Part shown: one piece after another, positions 7,405 to 15,601 of the stretch | How the letters are laid out: each line of letters starts with the position of its first letter | Numbering within the stretch: position 1 is the stretch's first letter | Assembly (NCBI RefSeq): GCF_010211765.1 | Contig: NZ_PDWO01000005.1 | Location: 62,001 to 126,000, forward strand | DNA: 64,000 bases | Source: Pseudoxanthomonas kaohsiungensis | Lineage (GTDB): Bacteria > Pseudomonadota > Gammaproteobacteria > Xanthomonadales > Xanthomonadaceae | Reading direction: 5' to 3' | Translations under genes and position numbers: made by a program | Notes under the pieces: model-generated | Seen by the model: only the letters and a program-made list of their open reading frames with translations | Told to the model about the DNA's origin: nothing | Database searches by the model: none

Positions 7405-9930
7405 ATGAAGTTGAACCGAAATCTGCTGAGCGACGCGGTGCGCTTCGGCCTGGTGGCCGGTCTTGCCACCGCCGTCGTTGCCCCGGCCGCTTTCGCCCAG
7501 GAAGCCGAGGAAGGCGAGGCGACCACCCTGGATCGCATCGAAGTCACCGGCTCGCGCCTGAAGCGCGCCGACATCGAAGGCGCCGTGCCAGTCATCGTGA
7601 TCGACCGCGCCTCGATCGACGCCACCGGCGACGTGTCGGTCGCCGACGTGCTGCGTGACAGCACCTTCGCCTCCTTCGGCAACTTCCGTCCGCAGTCCGG
7701 CAGCTCGGCCCAGTCGCTGGCCACCGTCGACCTGCGCGGCCTGGGCTCGGGTCGTACCCTGGTGCTGATCGACGGCCGCCGCGCCCCGACCAACCCGATG
7801 TCGGCTTCCTCGGGCGCCGACCTCAACGCCATCCCGCTGGCCGCGGTCGAGCGCATCGAGATCCTGTCCGACGGCGCGTCGGCCGTGTACGGTTCCGACG
7901 CGATCGGCGGCGTGGTCAACGTCATCCTGCGCAAGGACTTCAACGGCGCCGAGCTGCGCTACGGCTTCGGCTCCACCGCCGTTACCGGTGGCGACCTGGA
8001 AGACGCCTCCGCCGTCTTCGGCACCTCCAGCGACCGTGGCCGCCTGATCGGTGGCGCGTCGTACTCCAGCCGCGGCATGGTCTTCACCCGCGACCAGATC
8101 GGCGGCGATGAGCTGGGCGTGTCGACCTATGGCAACAACTACCAGAACAACGGCTGGCAGGCAGTTCCTGGCTTCGACTGCAGCACGAATGGTTTCTGGA
8201 TGATCCCGGGCACTAATACGTGCTCGTTCGACTTCAACTCGGTTGCGGCCAACGAAGCCCAGGTCGAGAACACCGCAGTGTTCGTGCGCGGTGATTATCA
8301 GATCAACGACGACTGGACGGTCTACATGACCGCCACCACCACCAAGGTCGAGACCTTTGGTCGTTATGCGCCGGTCCCGGGTCAGGTCAGGGCAGCGGAA
8401 GGCACCGTGCAGGATCTCGTCCACGGTGACGGGCGTGCAACCGTGTATCGCCACCGATTCGCTGCAGCCGGTAACCGCGACAACTACACTGACACCACCA
8501 ACAGTGATTACCTGGTGGGCTTCACCGGCCAGCTGACCGACACCATCTCCGTGGACTTCGGTGCGCGTCGTACCGATTACAAGTACATCGAGAACGGCTA
8601 CGGTTACATCATCCAGAGCTTGGCCGAGGCGCAGATCAATGCCGGCAACTACCTGCTTACCGACCCGTTCGGCGCCTCGCAGGACGTGCTGAACAGCTTC
8701 ACCGCCACCATCGGCCGCAACTCGTTCTACAAGAGCGCCGAGTACTTCGGCAGCGTCAACTTCGACCTGTTCGAAATGGGCGGCGGCATCTCCAACGCGG
8801 TGGTCGGCGCCGAATACCGCGAAGACCGCTTCCAGGACCTGTACGACTCGCTGTCGCAGGCGGGCGTTGTGCTGGGCTCGTCGGGTGGCGCCTCGGCCGG
8901 TAGCCGCGACGTGACCTCGGCCTACTTCGAGTGGCTGCTGCCGTTCACCAGCGCGTTCGACATCACCCTCGCCGGCCGCTACGACAAGTACAGCGACTAC
9001 GGCAACGACTTCTCGCCGAAGATCGCCGCCCGCTGGCAGCCGCTCGACAACCTGACCTTCCGCGCGTCGTGGGGCCAGGGCTTCCGTGCCCCCGGTCTGG
9101 ACATCCTGACCCAGGCACCGTCGTTCTCGGCCGAGCCGGTCAACGATCCGCGTACCTGCGCCGCGGTCAACCAGCCGGCGACCTGCCAGCTGCAGGTCGA
9201 CACCTACTTCATCGCCAACCCGTCGCTGGCTTCGGAGCAGTCCGACCAGTACAGCATCGGCGTGGTGTATGACCCGGTCGACTGGCTGGACCTGAGCCTG
9301 GACTACTACAACATCACGGTTGAGGACACGATCTCGCAGATCGGCGCCCAGGACATCATCAACTCGGATAACGACCCGGGTACCTACGGTCCGATCCCGG
9401 CCGGCATGGAGATCATCCGCGATCCAGCCAACGGCAACTCGATCGTCGAGATTACCGCTGGCTACGCCAACGCGGGTGACCTGAAGACCGACGGCCTGGA
9501 CTTCCGCGCTAATACCGACTTCGACTTCGGTACCGCCGGCCGCCTGCAGAACCGCCTGACCGTCTCGTGGATCAACAAGTATGATGTGACGACCCCGCAG
9601 AACATCGTCATCGAATACGCCGGCCTGCCGGGTTATCCGGAGCTGCGCGCCAACCTGGCCAACGACTGGGCCTACGGCGACTGGAACTTCACCTGGAACG
9701 TGAATTACATCGAAGGCCAGTCCGACTCCGACTCGAACGTCGGCGGCTATGCCACCAACGATGTCCAGGTGGCCTGGTCGGCGCCGTGGAACGGCAAGAT
9801 CGCGGTGGGTGCCACCAACGTCGGCGACCGTTACCCGGAGCTGGTGCCGTTCGACGGCCGTCCGTGGAACTTCTACCTGTACGACGCCTACGGCCGCACT
9901 GTGTACCTGCGTTACACCCAGACGTTCTGA
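7405..9930 (+). CDS. TonB-dependent outer-membrane receptor
   Basis: Outer-membrane receptor of 841 residues that would import a large ligand using TonB energy. A signal peptide (residues 1-31, cleavage after PAAFA) is followed by a TonB-box-like segment (TLDRIEVTGSRL), the plug domain (VPVIVIDRASIDATGDVSVA, TVDLRGLGSGRTLVLIDGRR, IEILSDGASAVYGSDAIGG) and a beta-barrel ending in YLRYTQTF with a terminal Phe. Loops hold Cys pairs (DCSTNG...NTC; near 'DPRTCAAVNQPATCQ'). Receptors of this type in Xanthomonadaceae often lie next to TPR-sulfotransferase genes; remnants of such genes flank this one. The ligand is unknown. Codon use is somewhat less GC3-biased than in its neighbours. Confidence 0.95.
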   Translation: MKLNRNLLSDAVRFGLVAGLATAVVAPAAFAQEAEEGEATTLDRIEVTGSRLKRADIEGAVPVIVIDRASIDATGDVSVADVLRDSTFASFGNFRPQSGSSAQSLATVDLRGLGSGRTLVLIDGRRAPTNPMSASSGADLNAIPLAAVERIEILSDGASAVYGSDAIGGVVNVILRKDFNGAELRYGFGSTAVTGGDLEDASAVFGTSSDRGRLIGGASYSSRGMVFTRDQIGGDELGVSTYGNNYQNNGWQAVPGFDCSTNGFWMIPGTNTCSFDFNSVAANEAQVENTAVFVRGDYQINDDWTVYMTATTTKVETFGRYAPVPGQVRAAEGTVQDLVHGDGRATVYRHRFAAAGNRDNYTDTTNSDYLVGFTGQLTDTISVDFGARRTDYKYIENGYGYIIQSLAEAQINAGNYLLTDPFGASQDVLNSFTATIGRNSFYKSAEYFGSVNFDLFEMGGGISNAVVGAEYREDRFQDLYDSLSQAGVVLGSSGGASAGSRDVTSAYFEWLLPFTSAFDITLAGRYDKYSDYGNDFSPKIAARWQPLDNLTFRASWGQGFRAPGLDILTQAPSFSAEPVNDPRTCAAVNQPATCQLQVDTYFIANPSLASEQSDQYSIGVVYDPVDWLDLSLDYYNITVEDTISQIGAQDIINSDNDPGTYGPIPAGMEIIRDPANGNSIVEITAGYANAGDLKTDGLDFRANTDFDFGTAGRLQNRLTVSWINKYDVTTPQNIVIEYAGLPGYPELRANLANDWAYGDWNFTWNVNYIEGQSDSDSNVGGYATNDVQVAWSAPWNGKIAVGATNVGDRYPELVPFDGRPWNFYLYDAYGRTVYLRYTQTF

Positions 9931-9952
9931 TCCAAGCTTGACGTAGTACCTG

Positions 9953-9983
9953 GAAGGCCCCGGAAACGGGGCCTTCTTTTTTT
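9953..9983 (+). terminator. Rho-independent terminator of the receptor gene
   Basis: A perfect ten-base stem GAAGGCCCCG / CGGGGCCTTC with a GAAA tetraloop, followed directly by seven T. It is the strongest intrinsic terminator in the window. Confidence 0.95.
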
Positions 9984-10065
9984 CCGGGCTGGCTAGCGAC
10001 GGAGCGCGACTTGGCAGCGCCGCCCCCGGTTGCCATGCTGTCCGGCGGATTTCCTGGAGACGGTG

Positions 10066-11058
10066 ATGGGCCCGGGCGAAGACAACGAACGGCGCGAGGC
10101 GTGGTCCTCCTACTGGTCCAGCGGACGGCTGCATTCGTGCGCCTCTGGCGACCAGGACAACTACGGGGGAGCGATCGCGCAGTTCTGGCGCACGTTCCTC
10201 GAACGGCTTCCGCCGCCGGCCAGGCTGCTGGACCTGGCCACCGGCAATGGGCCGCTGCCGCGGCTGGTGTGGGAGTTGCACAAGGACGCCGCCGACATCG
10301 ATGCGGTGGATCTGGCCGATGTCGCGCCTGCATGGCATTCGCCTTCGCTGCACCGGGGCGTGCGCTTCCACCGGTCGGTGCGCCTGGAAGCGCTGCCGTT
10401 CGCCGATGCTTCCTTCGATGGTGCGATGAGCCAGTTCGGCTTCGAATATGCCCGGCGCGCGCCCGCGCTGGCCGAGTGCCTGCGGGTGCTGCGCCCGCGC
10501 GCGCCGATCGCCCTGGTCATGCACCATGCCGGTTCGGTGCTGGTGGCCGTGGGCCGCGAGGAGCTCGAGCACCATGGGTGGCTGGCGGGCGATGACGGTC
10601 TTGTCGAGGCGGCACGCGGGGTGATCCCCTGGCTGGCGCAGGCAAGGGCCGGTATTCCCGCCGGCGAGGCCGAGCGCGCCGCGCGCGCGCGCGCGCGTTA
10701 CAACGCGGCCATGCAGGCCCTCGCCGAGCGGGCGCAGCAGTCGACTGCGCCGGATCTCCTCCTGGAGGCGCGCCAGGCGGTGCACGGGTTGGTCGCCCGC
10801 GTGCCCGCCGCAGGCGCCGAGGCGACGTTGCAGTCGCTGGATGCCTACGCGGGCGAGCTAGCGCGTGCGCGCCTGCGCACCGCGGAGATGGTGTCCCACG
10901 CGCTGGATGCAGCGCAGCTCGAGGATCTGAGAGAACGCCTTCTTTCCGCCCGGCCCGGCCAGGCGGTGGACTGCAGTGAGCTGCGTCAGGCCGAGGGCGT
11001 GGTGGCCTGGTCGCTCGTTTGCGCTCCCTCGGACGCCGATGAGGGCGTCATCGCGTAG
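10066..11058 (+). CDS. Class I SAM-dependent methyltransferase domain protein
   Basis: A 330-residue cytoplasmic protein with a Rossmann methyltransferase fold in its first half: motif I reads LLDLATGNGPLPRL, followed by VDLADVAP and the post-motif segment LPFADASFDGAMSQFGFEYA, with LAECLRVLRPRAPIALVMHH as the motif III region. The C-terminal ~150 residues are Ala/Arg/Glu-rich and helical and fit no family I know. The substrate is unknown. ATG 10066 is preceded by CTGGAGAC; an upstream in-frame ATG at 10030 has no such site. An alternating GC run (10681-10697) encodes an Ala-Arg repeat inside the gene. The gene is flanked on its 3' side by a decayed gene on the other strand. Confidence 0.82.
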   Translation: MGPGEDNERREAWSSYWSSGRLHSCASGDQDNYGGAIAQFWRTFLERLPPPARLLDLATGNGPLPRLVWELHKDAADIDAVDLADVAPAWHSPSLHRGVRFHRSVRLEALPFADASFDGAMSQFGFEYARRAPALAECLRVLRPRAPIALVMHHAGSVLVAVGREELEHHGWLAGDDGLVEAARGVIPWLAQARAGIPAGEAERAARARARYNAAMQALAERAQQSTAPDLLLEARQAVHGLVARVPAAGAEATLQSLDAYAGELARARLRTAEMVSHALDAAQLEDLRERLLSARPGQAVDCSELRQAEGVVAWSLVCAPSDADEGVIA

Positions 11059-11066
11059 GCGTCGGC

Positions 11067-11275
11067 CACGAGTACCCCGAGCAGTGGGCCGAGCTCGGGT
11101 CCGTGGTTGCGCCAGCGCCCGATCGAGCGCCTGTACCCCGCTGCTTGACCTGCCATCGGGTCGGCGTCTCGCCACGATCCGTGCGGTGGAACTCCAGTTA
11201 GCCTAGATCCCATGGCAGGCCGGCGAACGCGATCAGTCGTTGCACCTGCTGGCACGGGCGCGGGGCGAGCCGCCC
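11067..11275 (-). pseudogene. Remnant of a TPR/sulfotransferase gene, C-terminal part
   Basis: Reading leftwards from 11275, one frame gives VQRLIAFAGLPWDLG, then an in-frame TAA (11198-11200), then LEFHRTDRGETPTRWQVKQ to 11141; the adjacent frame continues YRRSIGRWRNHGPELGPL to about 11067. This is the C-terminal pattern of bacterial TPR-sulfotransferases (GLPWxxxCLxFH..R.V.T.S..QVRQPxYxxSxGRWRxYxxxLxPL) in the right order, broken by one stop and one single-base shift (five bases where six are expected, 11136-11140). A further in-frame TAG is at 11276-11278. The intact gene would have read toward the methyltransferase gene. Confidence 0.78.
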
Positions 11276-11561
11276 CTAGGGGCTCAGGATCGGAAGCAAC
11301 AACGAAACCTGCGGGTGCGGCATCAGGTGCGTCTGCTGGCGTACGTAGTGGTGATGCTCCTCAGGCTGATCGCCACAGCCTCCCTTGCGGCGACAAGCTC
11401 CCTTGCAGCGACAAGCCGCGCATCGGCATCGGTCCGAACGCGGCGGATCTCGAGCTGGTCAAGGCCAAAGCGGAGGAGACGACCGTGAAGCGGGCAGGCA
11501 TTGGAGCTGTATGCGACCCTATCTCACGTCGGGCCATGCGCGGACGCGCCGGTGAGTTGGA
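11276..11561. other. Non-coding or fully decayed stretch
   Basis: I find no credible gene here on either strand. It may be the more decayed upstream part of the sulfotransferase relic (a minus-strand frame reads HYVRQQTHLMPH, weakly like the region before the PAPS 3' motif), but that is not secure. It contains one tandem repeat listed separately. Confidence 0.5.
11381..11416. repeat. 18-bp tandem duplication
   Basis: TCCCTTGCGGCGACAAGC is followed at once by a second copy that differs at a single base (G to A at copy position 9). Two copies only; it looks like a small duplication in non-coding DNA. Confidence 0.8.
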
Positions 11562-12449
11562 TCAGAGGCCCTGTTCGTAGCGGACGTAGGGCACGGTGCC
11601 CTCGTCCGAGTCGCCATTGGTCGGCGAGAAGGGGTTCTTGCCGCGGGTGACGACATTTTCCGCACCGACCGTGAGCTGGCCGCTCCACGGCGTGCGCCAG
11701 GTCAGGCCCAGGCCCAGGCCTTCCCACTTGCCGGGCTGGCCCGGCACATCCACCACGCGGCCGATGACGCTGGCGCCGAAGGCGCCGTAGCCGCCGCCTA
11801 CGCTCAGGCTCTTGCTGTTCCACTGGTCGACCAGGCCCGGGCCGGCGTCGGCCAGGGGGACCAGCCTGGCACGGGCATAGGTGCCGGCGATGGAGACATA
11901 CGCCTCGGCGCCGATGCTCTTCTGGCCGAACACCTGCAGGTCGTTCTGTTCGACGCTGCCGGCGTGGGCCAGCGATGCGGCTCCACCTTCGGTATTGAGC
12001 CACGCAGGCAGCGTGGCGCCCTGGGTGTTGCCGGCAGTCAGGCCGAAACGGTTGCCCTGCCGGCTGATCGCCGTGGTCGCCGTCAGGCGGCGAGCGGGGC
12101 TGCTGGCCGGATTGTCCGCCCCGAGGCTGGCGAGCAGGCAGTGGCTGGCAAGGCTGTTGATGTCAGCGCCGCCGGAGCCGCTGCACAGCAGCCCCAGCGA
12201 GTCGCCTGCGCCCAGGCCGAATGCGGCATCCAGCGAGTTGTTGCCGAAGCGCCAGCGGGCTCCCGGGCCGGCCTGGCCGGTGGGCTCCAGCAACAGGACG
12301 GCCTCGACCTTGCCGCTGCCCTTGTTCCAGACGGGGAGGACGGTCTGCCTGTCGCTACCAGGTGCCGGCTTGCTCTGCGCGTAGGCTCCCGGCGCCGCGC
12401 AGAGCGCGGTCAGCAGGACAGCCAGCAGGGGCAGGCGGCGCAGTTTCAT
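11562..12449 (-). CDS. Secreted hypothetical protein, probable outer-membrane beta-strand protein
   Basis: A 295-residue protein with a clear signal peptide (MKLRRLPLLAVLLTALCAAPGAYA, cleavage before QSKP). I do not recognise the family. The mature part is rich in Gly and alternating hydrophobic residues (RWRFGNNSLDAAFGLGAG, SVGGGYGAFGASVIGRVV, GLGLGLTWRTPWSGQLTVGA) and ends in YVRYEQGL, which fits a small beta-barrel or barrel-like surface protein. Two Cys (LLCSG, HCLLA) could form a disulfide. It stands alone, transcribed toward the decayed sulfotransferase; a ~130-base gap separates its start from the hslO stop. Confidence 0.7.
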   Translation of the reverse strand: MKLRRLPLLAVLLTALCAAPGAYAQSKPAPGSDRQTVLPVWNKGSGKVEAVLLLEPTGQAGPGARWRFGNNSLDAAFGLGAGDSLGLLCSGSGGADINSLASHCLLASLGADNPASSPARRLTATTAISRQGNRFGLTAGNTQGATLPAWLNTEGGAASLAHAGSVEQNDLQVFGQKSIGAEAYVSIAGTYARARLVPLADAGPGLVDQWNSKSLSVGGGYGAFGASVIGRVVDVPGQPGKWEGLGLGLTWRTPWSGQLTVGAENVVTRGKNPFSPTNGDSDEGTVPYVRYEQGL

Positions 12450-12580
12450 GGTCTGCTCTCAGACACCTCGACGGCACGGCAGTTCCCGTGCGGCAGGGAA
12501 TCGCATCGTATGGGATTTACGATTGGTTAACAAGTCGTGGCCCTCCCCGGGAACGCCTGACCCGTTGCCTGCGTAACCGA

Positions 12581-13477
12581 TTACTGCAACCGGTCCGGCG
12601 CCGGCACATTGGCCGGCGGCAGCCCGAACAATACGCCGATTTCCGCCAAAGGGAAGTGATAGAAACGGCCGCAAAACCCGCACTGGATCTCAACTTCGCC
12701 ATCTCGTGCCGCGGCGAGGGCCTCCTCCTCGCCTAGCGACTGGAGCATGGCCGCGACCCGCTCGCGCGAGCAGGAGCACTGGAACGCCAGCCCCTTCTGC
12801 AACATCACTTCCGGCGCCTCCTCGTGGAACAGCCGGTGCAGCAGCGCCGGGCCCGGGGTGGCGGCCAGCTCCTCCGGCGACAGGGTGTCGAACAGCGCCC
12901 CCGCCCGGGCCCAGCCGTCGTCGTCGCCCTCGTCGCCGGGCAGCTTCTGCAGCATCAGCCCGCAGGCGTGAGCGCCGTCGGCGACCAGCAGCAGGCGGCT
13001 GGGCAGCTGTTCGGACTGGCGGAAGTAGTCTTCCAGGACTTCGTCCAGCGCCCCCGACGCCAGCTCCACCAGGCTCTGGTAGCGCAGCGGCTCGCGCGGA
13101 TCCAGGCCGGGATTCTCGATGGTGATCGCCAGCACCGGGTTCACCAGCCGCTGCAGGTCGGCCGGGGCGTCCGAGCCGTCCTCGAGCTGGGCGATGCCGC
13201 GCACGGTGCCTGCCGCCGTGCACTCCGCGAACAGCAGCTTGAGCTGCGTATCGGCGCGCAACTGCAGCGACAGTCGGCCTTCCACCTTGACGTGCGCGGT
13301 CAGCATGGCCGCCGCCGCGCAGGCTTCGCCGAGCAGGCGCGTGGCGGCCGGCGGATAGCTGGCGTGCGAGAGCAGCTCCTGCCAGCTGCCATGCAGGCGC
13401 ACATGGACGCCGCGGACGCCGGCGTGCGGCAGCAGGAAGCGGGTCAGCAGGTCGTGGTCGGAATCAGGCAGGTTCAC
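12581..13477 (-). CDS. hslO: Hsp33 redox-regulated chaperone
   Basis: Cytoplasmic holdase activated by oxidation, 298 residues, normal family length. The N-terminal domain contains VRLHGSWQELL and the EACAAAAMLTAHVKVEGRLSLQ region; the C-terminal zinc switch has the two pairs CSC (FQCSCSRERV) and CGFC (IQCGFCGRFYHF), i.e. the four zinc-binding cysteines. Start codon is GTG, inside a GTGA overlap with the stop of the upstream hydroxylase gene, so the two are translationally coupled. That coupling suggests a shared role under oxidative or protein-damage stress, by inference. Confidence 0.96.
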   Translation of the reverse strand: MNLPDSDHDLLTRFLLPHAGVRGVHVRLHGSWQELLSHASYPPAATRLLGEACAAAAMLTAHVKVEGRLSLQLRADTQLKLLFAECTAAGTVRGIAQLEDGSDAPADLQRLVNPVLAITIENPGLDPREPLRYQSLVELASGALDEVLEDYFRQSEQLPSRLLLVADGAHACGLMLQKLPGDEGDDDGWARAGALFDTLSPEELAATPGPALLHRLFHEEAPEVMLQKGLAFQCSCSRERVAAMLQSLGEEEALAAARDGEVEIQCGFCGRFYHFPLAEIGVLFGLPPANVPAPDRLQ

Positions 13478-14766
13478 AGTTCACCCAGGTCGGCATTGGC
13501 GCCATAGAACGACATCAGGCTCCCGGTCATCGCGACCACCAGTTCGCGTTCGAGCGCGGTCAGCATGGGGTGCCAGACGTCGAAGATCAGGACCACGCGC
13601 AGCCTGTCGCTGGAGTTCCAGGCTTCGTGGCGGATGGTGTCGTCGAACAGGACCAGCCGGCCCGGCTCCCAGACATGGGTTTCCTCGCCCACCCGCAGGG
13701 CGCAGTCGGGCGGGATGATCAGCGGCAGGTGGACGGTCAGCCGGGCGTTGGTGGCGCCATTGTGCGGCGGGATGTGTACGCCCGGCTTGAGCGCGGAGAA
13801 GAAGATCACCGGGGCGCGGCCGGGCACCTTCATCTGCGGGGCGCGGCCGATGGCAGCCTCGGTCAGCGGGCAGCGGTCGGCCTGCGCGTCGATGCGCCGG
13901 CCGTGCTTCCAGAGGAAGTAGGCGCCCCAGTCGACGTTGCGGTCCAGGGGGGCGAACTGGCCCTTGGGCTGGCCCTCGGGTGTCTGCACGTAGGGCTCGA
14001 AGCCGGCATCCTGGTCGAGCAGCGCATGCAGTTCGCCGAGGATGTCGGGGAAGGCAGCCTCCACCTCGGGCACCCAGTCGAAGTCCTCGCGATGGAAAAA
14101 GGGGATGGCCGGCAGGCGCGGGATCGGCAGGGTCAACGGCTTGGCGGTAACGAAGCTGCGCCGACCGGCGAGGATGTCCAGGCTGTGGCGCATGCGCTCC
14201 ACCTCGCGGCGGTCGTGCCCCTGCAGCATCGGGCCGATGCCGTCCTCCAGGTGGCTGGCCAGTTCCTCCTGGTTGCGGCGTACCGCGGCCTGGGCATGCA
14301 GCACCGTCTGTTCCATGTGCTGCTGCCGCCTGACCGCTTCGGGCATGTAGTTGAGCGCGCTTCCCCAGTGCAGTCCCGCCGAGCGCAGCTGGCCCGTTTC
14401 CTCCAGCAGCCGCGCCTTCTGCACGTGCGGCACCCAGGCGGTCGGGTCGATCTGGATCGCGACGTCGATCGAAGCCAGCGCCCGCTCCCGGTCGCCGCGG
14501 ATCGCGTGCAGGCGCGACAGGCTGGCGTGGGTGGTGGCGGTACGGGGCGAAACCGCCACGGCCCGCTCCAGATAGGACTCGGCCAGGTCCAGGTCGCCGT
14601 GCGCCAGGGTCAGGGCCCCCAGCTGGTTGAGCGCGGTGGCATGCGCCGGGTCGATGGCTAGGATCCGCTCCCAAAGGCCATGGGCTTCCTGCGGCCGCCC
14701 GGCGCGGGTCAGCGATTCTGCCTCGGCGACGAGGTTGGCCAGCGGTAAGGGCGGACGACTGTTCAT
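13474..14766 (-). CDS. TPR protein with aspartyl/asparaginyl beta-hydroxylase domain
   Basis: A 430-residue protein. The first ~130 residues are tetratricopeptide repeats ([11 protein letters not shown]-like units such as [20 protein letters not shown] and [19 protein letters not shown]). The C-terminal ~200 residues form an AspH-type 2-oxoglutarate/iron domain: conserved segments [20 protein letters not shown] and [14 protein letters not shown] give the two candidate iron His residues and [11 protein letters not shown] the cosubstrate-binding Arg. It would hydroxylate Asp/Asn or a related side chain in an unknown protein partner. ATG 14766 is taken as start. Its stop overlaps the GTG of hslO. 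It is divergent from mtgA with almost no spacer. Confidence 0.88.
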   Translation of the reverse strand: MNSRPPLPLANLVAEAESLTRAGRPQEAHGLWERILAIDPAHATALNQLGALTLAHGDLDLAESYLERAVAVSPRTATTHASLSRLHAIRGDRERALASIDVAIQIDPTAWVPHVQKARLLEETGQLRSAGLHWGSALNYMPEAVRRQQHMEQTVLHAQAAVRRNQEELASHLEDGIGPMLQGHDRREVERMRHSLDILAGRRSFVTAKPLTLPIPRLPAIPFFHREDFDWVPEVEAAFPDILGELHALLDQDAGFEPYVQTPEGQPKGQFAPLDRNVDWGAYFLWKHGRRIDAQADRCPLTEAAIGRAPQMKVPGRAPVIFFSALKPGVHIPPHNGATNARLTVHLPLIIPPDCALRVGEETHVWEPGRLVLFDDTIRHEAWNSSDRLRVVLIFDVWHPMLTALERELVVAMTGSLMSFYGANADLGEL

Positions 14767-14771
14767 GGCGT

Positions 14772-15554
14772 GTGCCGGGCGGGTGGGCTGGCGCATTATC
14801 ATTCCCGCCGAGGTCGACAGACAGGGGGCGGGCCATCGAAAACGCGACCGGCAAGCGCAGGCGGAGCCCGTGGCGATGGCTGCTCTGGGTCCCCCTGCTG
14901 TTCGTGGCCCTGTCGGCGCTGCAGGTGGCCGTGCTGCGCTTCGTCGATCCGCCGACTTCGGCCTTCATGCTGGCCCGGCAGGGCGAAGCCTGGCGCCAGG
15001 GGGACTGGGGCTTCCGGGTCGCCTACGACTGGCGCGACCTGGAGGACATTTCCCGTTACCTGCCGATGGCGGTGATCGCGGCCGAGGACCAGAACTTCGC
15101 CAGCCATTCCGGCTTCGACCTCAAGGCGATCGAGAAGGCGCTCGACCACAACGCGCGCGGCAAGCGTGTGCGCGGGGGCAGCACGATCAGCCAGCAGGTG
15201 GCCAAGAACCTGTTCCTCTGGCAGGGACGCAGCTGGCTGCGCAAGGGGCTGGAGGCCTGGTACACGCTGCTGATCGAACTGATGTGGCCCAAGCACCGGA
15301 TCCTGGCGGTCTACGTCAACGTGGCCGAGTTCGGCGACGGCATCTACGGCGCGCAGGCCGCCGCCCGCAGCTATTGGCGCAAGGACGCGGCCAGGCTTTC
15401 CGCGGCCGAGAGCGCGCGGCTGGCGGCCGTGCTGCCCTCGCCACGGCGCTACAGCGCGAGCCGCCCCGGGCCCTACGTGCAGCGGCGTGCCGGCTGGATC
15501 CAGCGGCAGATGCGCCAGCTGGGCGGAAGCGAATACCTGGAGCAGCTGGACTAG
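14772..15554 (+). CDS. mtgA: Monofunctional biosynthetic peptidoglycan transglycosylase
   Basis: GT51 glycosyltransferase that polymerises lipid II without a transpeptidase domain. One membrane helix ([20 protein letters not shown]) precedes the catalytic domain with the motifs [15 protein letters not shown] (catalytic Glu), [37 protein letters not shown] and [15 protein letters not shown]. Length is normal. The start is uncertain: GTG 14772 is the only standard start and gives 21 extra residues; the natural-looking N-terminus would be at the ATC codon 14835, six bases after an AGGGGGCGGG stretch, giving a short basic segment ([10 protein letters not shown]) before the membrane helix. Confidence 0.92.
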   Translation: MPGGWAGALSFPPRSTDRGRAIENATGKRRRSPWRWLLWVPLLFVALSALQVAVLRFVDPPTSAFMLARQGEAWRQGDWGFRVAYDWRDLEDISRYLPMAVIAAEDQNFASHSGFDLKAIEKALDHNARGKRVRGGSTISQQVAKNLFLWQGRSWLRKGLEAWYTLLIELMWPKHRILAVYVNVAEFGDGIYGAQAAARSYWRKDAARLSAAESARLAAVLPSPRRYSASRPGPYVQRRAGWIQRQMRQLGGSEYLEQLD

Positions 15555-15601
15555 CGGTGGCGGCTTGGCCGCCGGTCACGCGCGTCCCGTACCATCGGCG
15601 C

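Noticed and set aside
7291-10785. Open frame of more than 1100 codons on the minus strand opposite the receptor and methyltransferase genes
   Set aside because: It is antisense to two well-supported genes, spans the terminator between them, and its composition (Val/Ala/Gly/Asp/Arg/His rich, no motifs) is what high-GC antisense frames give.
11212-11580. 122-codon + strand frame in the gap before the secreted-protein gene
   Set aside because: Lies over the decayed minus-strand sulfotransferase remnant, includes the tandem duplication, no ribosome site and no family resemblance.
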